From Tretioscincus oriximinensis (lineage: Eukaryota > Chordata > Lepidosauria > Squamata > Gymnophthalmidae), in the NCBI GenBank assembly GCA_022410635.1, contig JAJVDF010000229.1, forward strand, positions 297,393 to 361,392: 64,000 nt of DNA, in the 5' to 3' direction. The translations under genes and the position numbers were made by a program. Positions 36,506 to 48,783 of this stretch are shown one piece after another. Below the pieces are notes generated by a model that saw nothing but the letters and a program-made list of their open reading frames with translations, had not been told where the DNA came from and made no database searches. Within the stretch, counting starts at the first letter, position 1; every line of letters starts with the position of its first letter.

Positions 36506-36775
36506 GTGGAAAAGGAGGAGGAGGAGGAGGAGGAGGAGGAAGAGGAGAAGGGGAAGAAGGAGGAGGAGAAAGAAAAGGAGAAGGGGAAGAAGAGGAGGAG
36601 GAAGGAGAAAGAGAATCTCTTTTTTATACCCTGCCCTTCTCAACGGAAGGGACTCGATTTACAAGGTTAATTTTCTCCCAAAAGCTTACATCTGTTCTGT
36701 CTTCGCCACCAGGTTAGTGGTGGTACTCCTGAATCTACTTGAAATGTAGATTGTAAAACTTATTTCTTTCGGACA
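36506..36775 (-). mobile_element. tRNA-derived SINE (type B) with (GGA)n tail
   Basis: A GGAGGA/GAAGAG purine tract (about 36506-36612) followed by TTATACCCTGCCCTTCTCAA, GGGACTCGATTTACAAGG and CCACCAGGTTAGTGGTGGTA. The head is replaced by a family C fragment. Confidence 0.6.
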
Positions 36776-36797
36776 GCAAGGAGGCTTGTAGCACTTT

Positions 36798-37000
36798 GGC
36801 CCCATCCACACGGAGCCTTATCCCGGGCTCTCCCTCGGAAAAGGAGCCTGCCAACCACATGCTAGTGTAGACTATGGCAGGCCCCGAATGGGGCCTGCCA
36901 TAGTCTACACTGGCATGTGGATGGCCAAACTCTGTCCCGAGATGTGACCCAGTATAGACTAGCATGTGGTTGGCAGGCTCCTATTCCGATGGACGCAGCC
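36798..37000. mobile_element. family A MITE, composite copy
   Basis: Starts GGCCCCATCCACACGGAGCC, contains the complete central palindrome, then continues into a second right-end segment (GGCAGGCTCCTATTCCGATG) ending GCAGCC. It looks like a rearranged or partly duplicated copy. It interrupts a fragment of family C (GGAGGCTTGTAGCACTTT) just to its left. Confidence 0.8.
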
Positions 37001-37704
37001 AAAGTCGCTACAAACCGGATTTAAGAATAGCGGCTTCTTACAGCTCGAGGCCACAGCTCAAGATGAAGAAGAGGAAGAGGAAGAGGAGTCTGGCATTCCC
37101 TCCCGGTGTACAGATCGTCTGCAATGTCTTCGGGGCATCTAGAAACATCTGTGTTGAAAAGATCCGAGTTATTCTGCTAGTGAAAACACTTCTTGAATCG
37201 ATTCGTGTTTTTTATCACTTTCGGCAACCTTCCAGGTGTAAAGCACCATCCCTTGTCTGTCCCCTTACTGGGGATCCGGTAAGGTTACAGCGGATGGGTT
37301 TTCGCAGGGCTTTCTTCGGAGTGTCCCCGCATTGCATTGAACTGAAGACAAGGGCTGCAGACACACGCAGCATTTTTTGCCTGCATAGGAGCGCCTTCCG
37401 GGCAACTCCTGGAGTCGTAATGGCTCGTTGTGAGCAACGCAGCCGTTACAAACCTGCCTTGCTGCGGGTTTAGTTTTCTCCTGCTTGTGTCTTGCTGCTG
37501 CATGGACCCACGAGGTTATGCGAGCAGAGGGGGAAGTTACGCACCCAACCCTGCAAAGCAAGGCGGGAGATACCTGACCGGAGGGAATCTTTGTCTCCGA
37601 CATTAAACGGATGGAGCTTCGTTCCATACGCCCAACTCTGCCCCCCACCCACCCCGCATCCGTGCAGACCCACGGGCGCCTGCTTAAAGCCCGAAATAGG
37701 CGGT

Positions 37705-37878
37705 AAATCCACAGAAGCCTTATTCAGGTCATATCTTGGGANAGAATTTGGCCATCCACATGCCAGTATAGACTATGGCAGGCCCCATTCGGGGCCTGCC
37801 ATAGTCTACACTAGCATGTGGTTGGTAGGCTCCTATTCCGAGGGACGGCTCAGGATAAAGCTCCGTAAGGATGCAGCT
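37705..37878. mobile_element. family A palindromic MITE
   Basis: Same order of blocks as the copy at 35907, with the complete central palindrome and slightly decayed ends (left end lacks GGCCCC, right end reads GGATGCAGCT). One unresolved base near 37742. Confidence 0.8.
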
Positions 37879-38169
37879 AAAGTTGCATCAGGAAAACCGT
37901 GAAGCAGCTGATGCAGAGGAGTTCTGCAAAATAAAAAGAAAGAAAGGAACGTTATTTGCTTTTCAGGATCTGGATTCATTCCATACGTTTTAGAAATTAT
38001 CTATCCGGCGTGGAGGGGGAGAGAGAGGAACGAAGCCTACCCCCTCGATCTATGGGATTTGCTCCCAACTAAGTCTGGGTTGCTTTAAGAAAGAGTTAGA
38101 CAAAATCAGAGAGCCAGGTGGCCCAGTGGCCCTAGTCACACACATACTTTTAAACCATCTTCAAGGAAG

Positions 38170-38540
38170 AAAAAGGAGGGGGAGATGGAGAAGAATGAGA
38201 AGAAGAACAAGATGAAGGAGAAAAAGTAAAAGGAGGAGAAGAAGAATTTGGTTATTATATTTGGTTATTGGTTTCACCCAAAGGGACTCAGAGCATCTTA
38301 CAAGGTTAATTTTCACCCGAAGGCTTACACCTATTCTATCTTTGCCACCAGATTAGTGGCGGTACTCATGAATCTACTTGAAATGTAGATTGCAAATCTA
38401 CTTTCTTTCGAATAGTGGTTTTATTTTTCTGGGTTAGTCCAAAAGCACGTTTGTGACTAGAGCCAAAGGCTACTGGAATAGATGCCTAGGTCCTACCTCC
38501 ATNTTGGAGAGAGAACATGCCTTTGGCAGGGAGCTGAGAG
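38170..38540 (-). mobile_element. tRNA-derived SINE (type B)
   Basis: A purine-rich tail, then AAAGGGACTCAGAGCATCTT, CCACCAGATTAGTGGCGGTA and TAGAGCCAAAGGCTACTGGA. Very similar to the copy at 36506 in its 3-prime part. Confidence 0.6.
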
Positions 38541-38584
38541 CAGGTGAAGTTTTTTTTTCTCCTTCTGCTTGATATACACAGAAA

Positions 38585-38795
38585 AATAAGATTTCAGAGA
38601 CATAGCCTTGTTAGTGTTGGTTCAAAAAGCCCAGCAAGGGGGCCTTGCAAGACTTGGAGACCTACAAGAGAAAGGTAGACGGCAGGAGCTTTGGTGGGCG
38701 CCTCTACTTCTTTAGAAGGACATCTGAAGAAAACTAGGCATCTAGGAAAACTCATGCAGAGCTCCTTTTACCTACCTTGCTCTTTTTTAGCCCCT
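38585..38795. mobile_element. family C foldback element
   Basis: AGCCTTGTTAGTGTTGG, CTTGGAGACCTACAAGAGAA, CTACTTCTTTAGAAGGACAT, then an inverted half (CTCCTTTTACCTACCTTGCT). More diverged than the 33075 copy. Confidence 0.6.
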
Positions 38796-38799
38796 GCAA

Positions 38800-39050
38800 G
38801 TGAGGTGGTACAGTGGTTAAGAACAGGCCTCCCAGCATGGGTCAATATTCAAGGCCCATGTGTCTGCTATGGAGAGCGGTCAGCACCCTCTACTGGCCTT
38901 AGCTCCATCCAACCTAGCTGTTCAAGAGCAAGCATTTGCAACTAGATTCTTTGGGACCATCACATAGGAGCGCTGGGGAAGATAGAATGTAAGCCTTTGG
39001 GCTAAAATAGCTTGAGTTCTTTTCAGTGACAAAGTGGTGTATAAGAACCC
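38800..39050 (+). mobile_element. tRNA-derived SINE (type B)
   Basis: GTGAGGTGGTACAGTGGTTA head, TCAGCACCCTCTACTGGCCT, GGGAAGATAGAATGTAAGCC and GGTGTATAAGAACCCAGTTC before a pyrimidine-rich tail. This second SINE family is also seen at 26253, 33452, 36612 and 38240 on the minus strand. Its tail has expanded into the long CTT/CTTCTG array that follows. Confidence 0.75.
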
Positions 39051-39053
39051 AGT

Positions 39054-39358
39054 TCTTCTTCTTCTTCTGTTTCTTCTGTTTCTTCTGTTTCTTCTTCTTC
39101 TTCTTCTTCTTCTTCTGCTTCTGCTTCTGCTTCTGCTTCTGCTTCTGCTTCTGCTTCTGCTTCTGCTTCTGCTTCTGCTTCTTCTGTTCTTCTTCTTCTT
39201 CTTCTTCTTCTTCTTCTTCTGCTTCTGCTTCTGCTTCTGCTTCTGCTTCTGCTTCTTCTGCTTCTTCTGTTCTTCTTCTTCTTCTTCTTCTTCTGCTTCT
39301 GCTTTTTCTGCTTCTGCTTCTGCTTCTTCTGCTTCTTTTTCTTCTTCTTCTTCTTCTC
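39054..39358. repeat. (CTT)n/(CTTCTG)n pyrimidine array
   Basis: About 300 bases of CTT with phased blocks of TTCTGC hexamers, directly following a type B SINE. It produces long low-complexity frames on both strands (Lys/Glu/Ser/Leu runs), none of which is a gene. Confidence 0.95.
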
Positions 39359-39602
39359 CACTTACTCATCCTCCTTCTTCTTTCTAGATTTTAAAAATCT
39401 TTTAATTCTTCTTGCTAGTGTTTTTCTGAACTTATAGAAGAATAAGGTTATTAGAAACAAATTATTTTCTCTACACATCACTAGAACCATGGGGGATTTT
39501 ATGAAGCTGATGGGCAGAAGGGGACAGACAAGGGAAAGTGTTTTTCCAGGTCCCCACGACAGGCCTCGATTCTGAGTTATATCCTGGAATATATTCTGGA
39601 AT

Positions 39603-39778
39603 GCAGCAGTTGGACTCCTATCTGGTAGCCTCCTTGTTCGATTCCACACTCCTCCATGAAGGAAGCTGGGTTATTTTGGCCCGTCACAGTTCTTTAGAAC
39701 TCTCTCAGCCCCACCTCCTTCACAGGGTATCTGTTGTGGAGAAAGTAACAAAATAGCTATGTGCGCTGTCCAAATAAA
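39603..39778 (+). mobile_element. tRNA-derived SINE (type A) with truncated head
   Basis: CAGTTGGACTCCTATCTGGT, GTTCGATTCCACACTCCTCC, then TTTAGAACTCTCTCAGCCCC and CTATGTGCGCTGTCCAAATA. It runs into a (GAT)n microsatellite. The head is fused to a fragment resembling MITE family A (TTCTGAGTTATATCC). Confidence 0.7.

Positions 39779-39810
<32 letters not shown>
39778..39810. repeat. (GAT)n microsatellite
   Basis: Ten perfect GAT units at the tail of a type A SINE. Confidence 0.95.
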
Positions 39811-39812
<2 letters not shown>

Positions 39813-40021
39813 CCAGGGTTGTGCAGGGTTGTGTTAGCGCACGGACGCATCCTACCTCCACCCCACCCCCACTATTTTTCTTCCAACTATATCCATACCT
39901 AAACGTCCATATATTGTGGGCTGGATATTTCTTTGGCTGGGGAGGGATTGGGCTGGCGGGTATGTTGGAGGAAGCCCCCCGCCTGCCCCAAGCTCGCTAT
40001 CCCTCGACCCCTCCCCCACCC

Positions 40022-40270
40022 CAGCCTTATATAAAGCCCTACCCAGGACCGAGGGGTCCGACCTTTTCACCTCAGCCTGCCTTTGATGTCTCCCCCATTC
40101 CCCCCACCACCCCCGGCCAGCGGACAGGGCTTGAATGAAGCTTCCTTTGAAAGCCCCCAGAGATTGAGCAGAGTCACCGGACCAGATCCAGGCGCTGATC
40201 TCACCGCTTTCCCCTGCCTGCGTTTGATTCACAAAATTGGGGATTGGGGAAGGAGGCGGGGTGCGGGGAG
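40022..40270 (+). repeat. GC-rich duplicated unit, copy 2, with TATA motif
   Basis: Paralogue of the unit at 31350, in the same orientation. It carries TATATAAAG at 40028-40036 with GC-rich flanks, which looks like a core promoter. No open frame of recognisable type follows. It could be an old promoter/exon duplication or an unclassified repeat. Confidence 0.6.
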
Positions 40271-40566
40271 GGGTCTCTCGCTCCACTGGGGCATCTTGGG
40301 GGGGAGGGGTAGAGGAGGAAGTCCTGAACCTACAGCACACCCCTGCGCTATGAATATTGCATTAGATGCCTCTGCATATAGGAAAATGCCAGACACTTTT
40401 TCTTTCCTCGGGTTTTTTTTCCCTTGCTTTTTTTGGGGGGGGAGGGGGGGATGCAAAAAATTTCTTGTCCACGCACCTGGAGACTTCCACAAAAGCTCAG
40501 GCCGCCTCAAACCCCCCCCCCCCCCTTTGCTAGATTCTGGCCTATGAGGAAGGCCGCAGAGATCTA

Positions 40567-40669
40567 GGCTGCGTCCCACAATACAGCATTGTGGGGGTAG
40601 AATCAGAATACCCATGCTTTGTTGTGGAATATCCAATAATAGTGGAATAAATAAGTGATGTGTAGATGG
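40567..40669. mobile_element. family B MITE, left half deleted
   Basis: GGCTGCGTCCCACA at the left, then TTGTGGAATATCCAATAATA and AAATAAGTGATGTGTAGATG at the right. Shorter than the complete copies. Confidence 0.65.
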
Positions 40670-40818
40670 TTTTTAACCCAGCTTCAATCCACTTTTAGAA
40701 AGATTGGGAATCCGTCAGCAAAACAGTGCCAAGCTGTTTTCCTTCCGGCNTTCAGAAAACCCGTCTTTGGATTAGGCGGTGTGGAAAGTTCCATTCTGAA
40801 AGTGGACTGCAGTGTCCN

Positions 40819-40970
40819 GTCCCCACTGAGCCTTATTCTGGGCTGTATCCCGGAATAGGAGCCTGCCACCCCCATGCTACTATAGACTGTGGGAAGCCCC
40901 AAATGGGGTCTGCCTTATTCTATACTGGCAGGTAGATAGACAATCTCTGCCCAGAGATTCAGCCCAGAAT
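40819..40970. mobile_element. family A palindromic MITE, diverged
   Basis: Recognisable left end (CCCCACTGAGCCTTATTCTG), central palindrome with substitutions and a decayed right end (CCCAGAATTAC). More diverged than the 35-38 kb copies. Confidence 0.7.
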
Positions 40971-40999
40971 TACATAATAAGCAACATAGCTCATTACAT

Positions 41000-43004
41000 T
41001 TCAAAAAAAAATAACTAATATTCTGTTATTTTAACCTACATTTCATGTAATTTCCCCCTTCCCCAGGCTGCTTAGATAGCCATTCCACCTTCCTCCAAGC
41101 ACTTATTTATAAATTATTATTTTTCCACTCCTTGAAATATATAAATATAGGACTTCTTTATCTTCCTCATCGCTCAGCCGGTTACCAGATTATTGATATG
41201 GTGGTTGTTGTTTTCTCCTAGTTTGTCTGGTACAGATCGAAGCAGATTGACTTTATTTTCAGGAGCAAAGGAATCAAGAAGTGCAAATATTATTGATGCT
41301 TTTAAGATGGGAAATAATTTATTGTGTTTGGGGACAGTAGAAATTCTGTTTATACAGCTGCATTTCCTATTGAAATGAAGAATAAGAATTTCATGTAGTA
41401 GGATTGAGAGTCATCTTGGGCAGTAGCGATATNTATTTGATTAAATCTCATCTCTGCATGAAGATAAGAAAAGGGGACAGAAATGCCCTTATGCAGAAAC
41501 ATTATTGTTTATTCCAGACATTATGGTTTATTCCATATAGAGAAGCATTTTTTATCCTAAGGTTGATGCACCTGTATCTAGATGGACGGATTGGGTTTTC
41601 TATAGATCTATAATAGGGGGGAAATTGCACCAAATAGTATTTTTGCCCTAGTAAGAAAATCATATTTATTTATTTATTTACACTTATGCCCCACCCTATN
41701 CCTGAAGATCCTAAGACGATCAACAATAAAAAATAGGAATACAAAAATGACATATTAAAAACAGTATCAAAAAAAGATTTTTAACTGAAGGAAATCTGAA
41801 GATTAAAACGGAACCGGTTTTTTTTTTGTTATTGCAATGGAGGATTTTGCAAGGGACAAAACTACTGAGTTTTAGGAAANACTGAAATTCCTGCCTGGAT
41901 TTCATAAGGGGTGGAAAGATGCATCGTAAAAATCCAGAACTGGGATTTTCTGTGACAAACTGGGCAAAGTTATGAAACGAGAAATGAGTAGCAAAACGGT
42001 TCACTTCCAATTGTAGGAAACCTTTCGTAACAGATTTAGGCGCAACTGAATGCATTTCGATTGGCCAATGTACCGAAAGGATACAAGTTTAAAATAGGGG
42101 ATTTAGTTGCTGCAGGATTTCATCTGAAATTAAACTCAGCAATATCGAAAAAATGACTTGCAAGGGCAATTTCATAGACCTGTTTGAGGTTGCAGAATTG
42201 AGCCTTATTCCAGGATATTTCTTGGGATAGGGCCTTGGCATCAGGATGCTACTGTAGACTATGGCAGGCCCCGATGGCATGTGGATGACTAAGCTCGAAT
42301 GGGGCTGCCATAGTCTGACACTAGAATGCTGATGACAAGTCCCCATTCCAAGACATATCCTGGAACAATGGAAAGAGATTCTAAGCCACTTCTATACTGG
42401 ATTCACTCTCTTCAAGACTTCGACCAAAGACAGAATAAATTCTGGAAAGCACTATATTTTGTTATTTTAAAAGATTCCATTCTTCTTCCACTCTCTGTTA
42501 TTAGAAGCGTTCTTGAACTTAAATATGGATTGAATTCACTTTCTAAGCTTGCTTTGCTCTTTTCTGCTCTTTGCTTTATTCTGGATTATAACCCAGAAAA
42601 AAAGTCTGTCTGACATNCTGAGGTTAGCAGACTGTGGACAGCAGGTAGACAGCAGACTTTTATTCCCGAATATGATTAAGACCTAGTGCAAAAAGGCTAT
42701 TTCAAAATAAGCCTATTGTCTTGAATGCAGCTATAGTCTTCTTGATCTCTGAAGTTGGGCAGAACTGTTGAATCCAATTAACTTCAACCCAAATTCTATT
42801 GAACATAATCAAACCTCACATTGATTTTTTTCAAGTTACAGGCAAGGGCCCTTGGGATTCAATGGGGATTGTGAAGTCCAAATAACAAGGAATTGTAGCC
42901 CACCCTAACCTTTTATTGCACACATCCTATAATTTTGTTTTAGGATTATGGGCTGGAATTGATGTATGTACCCAGAAACGGCAAAATCCCCCCCCCCAGA
43001 TTTT
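41000..43004. other. intergenic with small repeat scraps
   Basis: A minus-strand SINE/L2-type tail at about 41665-41725 (TATTTATTTACACTTATGCC) and the family A copy at 42199. The text near 41550-41640 repeats that at 32870-32960 (TGATGCACCTGTA, TCTAGATGGACGGATTGGGT, TTTTCTATAGATCTA), indicating another dispersed repeat. Confidence 0.5.
42199..42366. mobile_element. family A MITE, diverged and rearranged
   Basis: GAGCCTTATTCCAGGATATT on the left and a matching inverted block (ATATCCTGGAAC) on the right. The centre keeps CTATGGCAGGCCCC but is scrambled. Confidence 0.6.
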
Positions 43005-43165
43005 ATAGCTAAATCTACTTTTGTAGGTGCACTTCTTCAGATTTATCTATGAAAGTTCCTGCTACCTACCTTATTCTTGTGTTTCTCTAAGGGACTGAGA
43101 GACCCTTTGATATTCTGGACCCAGACTAACAGGGCTTTTTCTTTGAAATAATTCAGCCACTGTAA
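43005..43165. mobile_element. family C element, half
   Basis: GTGCACTTCTTCAGATTTAT, GTTCCTGCTACCTACCTTAT, TGTGTTTCTCTAAGGGACTG and GACTAACAGGGCTTTTTCTT. One arm of the foldback. Confidence 0.6.
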
Positions 43166-45489
43166 AAACTGCTCAGAAAACAAACTACAGGAGTTTTGGG
43201 AAGAATTTAACTCCTAGAGAGTAAGCCAAGCTTTCTGCAAAAGTTTAATTCAATATTGTACATGTGCAAGTTTTTCACACCAAGTTAGATTGTGGGGAGG
43301 GGGTGTACCCTGCTTAGTTTTTTTAAAAACTGATTCCCTTTGGTGGGTAATAGACACACCATATGAGTAACAGTAGAGGTTTGATTTATCGTTTATGGAT
43401 TCAGTGGCCCTGGTAAGTCACATCAAATGGTCCTTGCTTAGACATTCAAGCAATATTCTGTTTGGGCTTCTTTTTTCTCCAATAAAGTAATGTTTAATAT
43501 TTTAAAACAATACCTGTAGGAGCTATTCTTTGCAAAAAAAATAAAATCCTTTTTTTCTTCATTGGATGCAGTTACTTTGTGCTCTCTGGACTATTGCTAG
43601 AATCTATTTTTCATTACAGTTGGTCATTCTCTGCGTTTTTGCCCTTAGGAGCACACAATTTGTGAGGCTTCATTCTTGAACTTTCCAAAGATAACTTCCA
43701 AAATATTCTTGTTTAGTGGATATAAGCCAAGCAGATGGATGGTGGGTAAATCCCACTGAGTTCAATGGGATTTTCTGTATATTGTCTAATTCAAGTTTAA
43801 TTCACTCATTAGAACTCCAGTCTTTCTACACTTTGAAACAGCTGAAAGGAGCTATAGGAAAAGCATTAAAACTGATTTTTGGTAGGACGTTTGCAACTGA
43901 AATTATGCCATTAATGAGGACAATTTTCCTTTTCCAATAACTCCTGAGGTGTAAATGTTGCTGCCCTGAGACCTTTGGGTATGGGGTGAAGTATAAATAT
44001 AAATAAATAAATAAAATAAAATAAACAAGGACTTTAAGAGAATCAGTTACATTTGTAGGAACACAATCCCATTTCCCTTTAAAAATAACTCTTAAAACTC
44101 TTAAAGTATTCTTGGACTTAACCATTATAACAGAACTTATTACTTCTGTAAGGATTAACTCTTCTAAACCTGAGGAACTGAATTAGAACTTTTATGCAAG
44201 AATTTTAAAAAGGATGGCATGTTGGACTACAGGGAATGAAGGACTTCAGAAGCACAAACAATTATATGCATCTTTTGAAAGATTTCATTTTTATGCAGCC
44301 CTTTAAAACGATATAACTAAAAGAAGTAAATAAATCTGAATGTTCCCATTCATAATGCAGAAATCTCTTATTTCCCTGTCAAGATATTTTAAAATACTTT
44401 ATTTACAGAAAAAATGAATGTGAAGTTATAGCTCAATCATTTCTTTTTCTGTCTTCTTAATTGTCTTTCCAGTTAGTAAGCCAAGTTTGATTAAAACCAC
44501 AGAGAGGTTTTATTCCTTGTATTAAAGAAGCTTAGAGCAAAAGTTAACTCAACTTAGAAAGTAACTTTAATTAGGGGGTTGAACTATTTCACTAGTTTTC
44601 ATGTCTAAGCAAAATGTCAGTTACCTTGGAAAATGTACCTTATGTTTGCATTAAGTGTACATTATATTTTGTCCAGAAATTTTAAAACATTAAAACAGCA
44701 GTCAAGCAAAAACAAATGCAATTTTTTAAAATAGAAGCATCTTAGCTCACAGATTGAAACTGATATAATATCCATATAGGGAAAGTTTCCTATTCTCCAT
44801 AGAAACCGTAATTTTTGTCAGGCAATATCTACTTTAAGACCTACAAATAATCTCAGATAAAGCTTATTATGGTCGAGGTATACAGAGGCAAGAATTCTGG
44901 GCCAGAAATAAAAATGTAATAAAAGATTTATTATCAGGTGGATTGACAAAGAAATATATATATATATAAAATGTCTCAGAGGAGTGCCCATGTAGAACAA
45001 CTTGGCCAAAGACATGATAAATAGGAACTTNGAGAATCTACTGGTGTCAAAATAAAAATATTTTTCTTTGCTTGCTTTTTTATCTGATCATCTGGAATCC
45101 TTTTGATGTTTATCAGTGTCTTCCTCCCTGGTGGGAGAGGGGTTTTCTCTTTCCCACATTACTTTCGTGTGGACAATAGTTTACAACATCATAATTTACT
45201 ACATAAGCTTTCTATGCCTTGGAACAGGGTGGGATCAGATCCAAGTACACATTTTCTATATGTCTAGCTTGATAGGGCAATTGTTCTAAGTATCATTTTC
45301 TATGAATGAAAAGTAAGACGCAAAGACCCCAGGTTCCTGTCCAAAGAGAGTCTTAATGGAAAAGTAAGTGAAACTGCTTTGTAAACTCCCAAACACCACT
45401 ATTTCAGCTTCACCTACCTATAAAAAGCTGAGTGTATGTGGTTAAACTGCAAACAGCCTAGAGAGAAATTTGATGTGGTGTGTGGTTGA
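43166..45489. other. AT-rich intergenic DNA
   Basis: A SINE/L2-type tail at 43965-44025 (GAGACCTTTGGGTATGGGGT with AAAT repeats). Otherwise unclassified and repeat-poor, no gene seen. Confidence 0.5.
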
Positions 45490-45617
45490 TGATATAACAA
45501 CAACAACACAATAATCACAATCACAATCATAATAATAACAATGGTAACAATGATAACAACAACAACGACAACGACAACAACAACAACAACAACAATAACA
45601 ATAACAACAACAACATG

Positions 45618-45689
<72 letters not shown>

Positions 45690-45780
45690 TAAACCTGTAA
45701 TCTCTGGATTTCCAGAACAACAACAATAACAACAATAACAATAATAACAACAACAACAATAACAAGAATAATAATTTTTA
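45490..45780. repeat. compound (AAC)n/(AAT)n microsatellite
   Basis: Alternating AAC, AATG/AATA and AAT blocks over about 290 bases, split by a short unique piece (ACCTGTAATCTCTGGATTTC). Long open frames on the minus strand are Leu/Cys/Tyr runs caused by it. Confidence 0.95.
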
Positions 45781-46159
45781 AAAGGAATGTGGGTGTGTTT
45801 TAGAAAAAAAATAGACTAGCTTGTATTAATTGGCATGACTTTTTCTAACCTTCAGGTCTAGCAACCTAGTAGGAGGCATTTAAAACTGAAGTATTTCCAC
45901 CCCCCAGAAGTCAGTTTGATCCCATAACTTTTCTAGGAAGGTCAAAGTGGAAGGAAGAGGGGTTTTATGGGGAAAGAAAGGCTTCTTTGAAAGCCTACAT
46001 GTTGCCTGTTGTCTCATATATGTCCGAGCATATGGTGCATAGAAAAGCCATGTATAAGTAAAGAAAATGAATGACTGGACAGCTGTAAACAGCTGGCTTA
46101 TAAGCAAATCCACGCATGATTCTGAGTAGAGCTATTTAGGGTTAATGTGTAAAATGAAA

Positions 46160-46266
46160 ATAGATAGATGGACTGTTATCTACTCTGCCTGCCTACATCT
46201 ATATATCTGTATCTATATGTCTGTCTATATCTATCTATATCAATATCTATATCTATACAGATATAC
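46160..46266. repeat. degenerate (ATCT)n microsatellite
   Basis: Imperfect TATC/TGTC units over about 100 bases. Confidence 0.8.
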
Positions 46267-46269
46267 GTC

Positions 46270-48560
46270 CATATCTTGGATGTAACGTCGATTACCGAAC
46301 TAAAAGAATTTGGGAGTTCAGCAACCACAGCAACTCCTAGGTATGATACCGTCCTCCTGCTCAGTTACTGTTCAAAAGATTGTTATAGAAACAGCAAACA
46401 ACTTTCTTGGGGTTCCACTTCTTGTCTCAGATACAGACAATAAACAGCCCTTCACTCTTCACTAGACATTCCGTTGCAAGTCATGGGTTCCCCATTGTCT
46501 TTAACTGGGGGTGTCAAGTTTTGTAAAGCAGATTTAAAGTAATAATAATACTTAGTTGCCTTGTGAGTCTGTCATCACTGAAGGATAAACTGTGAAAACT
46601 GCTTAGTGTGTAATGTGTGTTTCTGCGTGTGAGAAGAAATGGATGGTATTTATTCTGCTAATTACTTAATTTCCAGAATCCAAAGCAATGTTTATGATCT
46701 GAAAAACTACTTCAACACCCCTGCCAAAATCTGGACTCCACAGGGAAATATGAGAAGAGACTGGAGTGTGGGTCATAAAAACAATCAAACTTAATGAAAT
46801 CTAATAAATAGGCAACACCAGGATAATGAGGTTTAAGCAAAGGCGTTTTGAAAATATTTCATTTTTGTTTTGTTTTGATCGGATTCTGTTTGCAAATGAT
46901 CTGATTTTGTAGAGCTGCCCTTTAAGGAGTGCTGGATGGTACAGCAAACCCAGGGTACAGGACAGAACTGGTCCACATCTGTGTTAAGCTTTCAGAAGAG
47001 TCAGTATATTTTCTTGCAAGGAGTCTAGTCTATTTCATTGCTTCTAAGTTTCTCACCACTAGCCAGGGTGGTTAGCAGCATTATGATACAAATCGTCTTT
47101 TGCTAGGCAGACTATAGGACCAGGGTCCAGTATTCCCACTGCAATCTATACAGGATTATCAATGTTATAGGCAAGCAGGCAGAACGTACAGGTGGATCTG
47201 TGGGTGGACATCCAAGCATCCAGTTTTAAAGCAAAAACACTTTTCCTTGCAATACTGACACAAATATATAAATAAATATATAAATATTTAAAAAAAAATA
47301 ACAGAGAAACTAAAAAACAGACCCACACACCTCTCACATCACTATGTGGATGTTGCTTTAAAGTTGTCTTTGGAAATCAATTGTTTTACTACGAAGTGTG
47401 CTTCCCACTTTCAATTTCAGCTTCATTAGATTCATATTCAAAACAGAATGGTCCAGGACCTGCATTGCATTTAATTCAGATTTGCTCTTTTATAAGAAAT
47501 ATATATCTCAGNTCGAACAATGCTTTCAAACCTAGGCGTCCTGATTTGATTGGCTTTGTGAGCAGTTGAAAAATATTTATATTCGACACAAATTTGCACT
47601 AAAATAATTACTTGTGAGAAACACCACGTATTTGTACATCTGAAAAGACTCTCTCCGCATGATAAAACAGCTTCCTTCAATTTTTCATCTCCAACAAAAT
47701 AGAGTGGAATAACTCCAAGTTCAAAAACTTTTCAGGTCTAAATATAGACAGGCCTGTTAACATTTTAAACAAACAAAAAATCAATCATAGAATTTAATGT
47801 TTAAATAAATCTGAAAGCTGAGAGTTTGGGAAGCATTGTTTGGAATTCTGGAAAACACAGATAAGAAATCTTTTTAAAAAATGTTTTTACTTCCCCAGAA
47901 TTTCCAAAAGCTATTTGTTTATTTATTTGAAATGGGGACTGTACAAAACTGGGATTTATGCCAGAAAGTGTCAGATCCAATAAATGTTTTGCTTACAGCT
48001 TTTCGTTTATTATCTGCTGGGTTTTTCATCTACAGTTCAGTATTTATTGTATTCAGAAAAAACTAACAAATAGAAATGTTAAAGTGTGGTCATCTCAAAG
48101 TGACAAGAAGTGATACTTGATACACTGGACAGCTAATGTTTACTTTAAGATATTTCAAGCCCAAGTCAATAATTTGGGGTGCGCCCTGCAGCAAAATATT
48201 TGAAGTACAACACTTTGGACACGTTTAATTATGGGATACAAGCAAGAGCCAGGTCTTCCAAGTAATTAGAAAATACTTCTTGGGAGACAGCCTAATCGCT
48301 TCAAGAAATTAACCTCAAGGTGCTTGCTGGAGCACAAACATTTTAGGTAAGAAATACTTAAGTCTCTTCATGGGGACGTGAATAGTAAATTATATAAGAT
48401 TTTAAAATTATTATTTAAAAAGTAGACTTCTAAAACAAGGAAGCACTGAAACATTTTGGGCTACATTAAAAACAACAGTTGAAGTGGAGGTTTAACAGGG
48501 CTAAAAAGGAAGAAGTTTCTCCATGATTTATCTCTACGAATTCCAGCACACAGAGCTTGA
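46270..48560. promoter_or_regulatory. low-repeat upstream region, candidate EN2 enhancers
   Basis: About 2.3 kb with no recognised transposon, 3.5-6 kb upstream of the EN2 ATG. This is roughly where the mouse midbrain-hindbrain enhancer with PAX2/5/8 sites lies. A homeodomain core TAATTA is at 48226-48231 inside a mixed-composition block (48140-48350) that reads like a conserved non-coding element. I did not find a convincing PAX2/5/8 consensus by eye, so this is positional inference. Confidence 0.25.
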
Positions 48561-48682
48561 TAAGAAAGCACTCATTTCAAAAGTTGGGCTCTGTTTATTT
48601 ACAGAAGACAGATTTCTTGGTAATCTGTGCTGTTATATATGTGGAGACTGCACCTGGTAGTGTTCAATTAATGATAATAGTA

Positions 48683-48783
<101 letters not shown>

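Noticed and set aside
39023..39394. Lys/Glu-, Ser- and Leu-rich frames
   Set aside because: Translations of the CTT/CTTCTG microsatellite.
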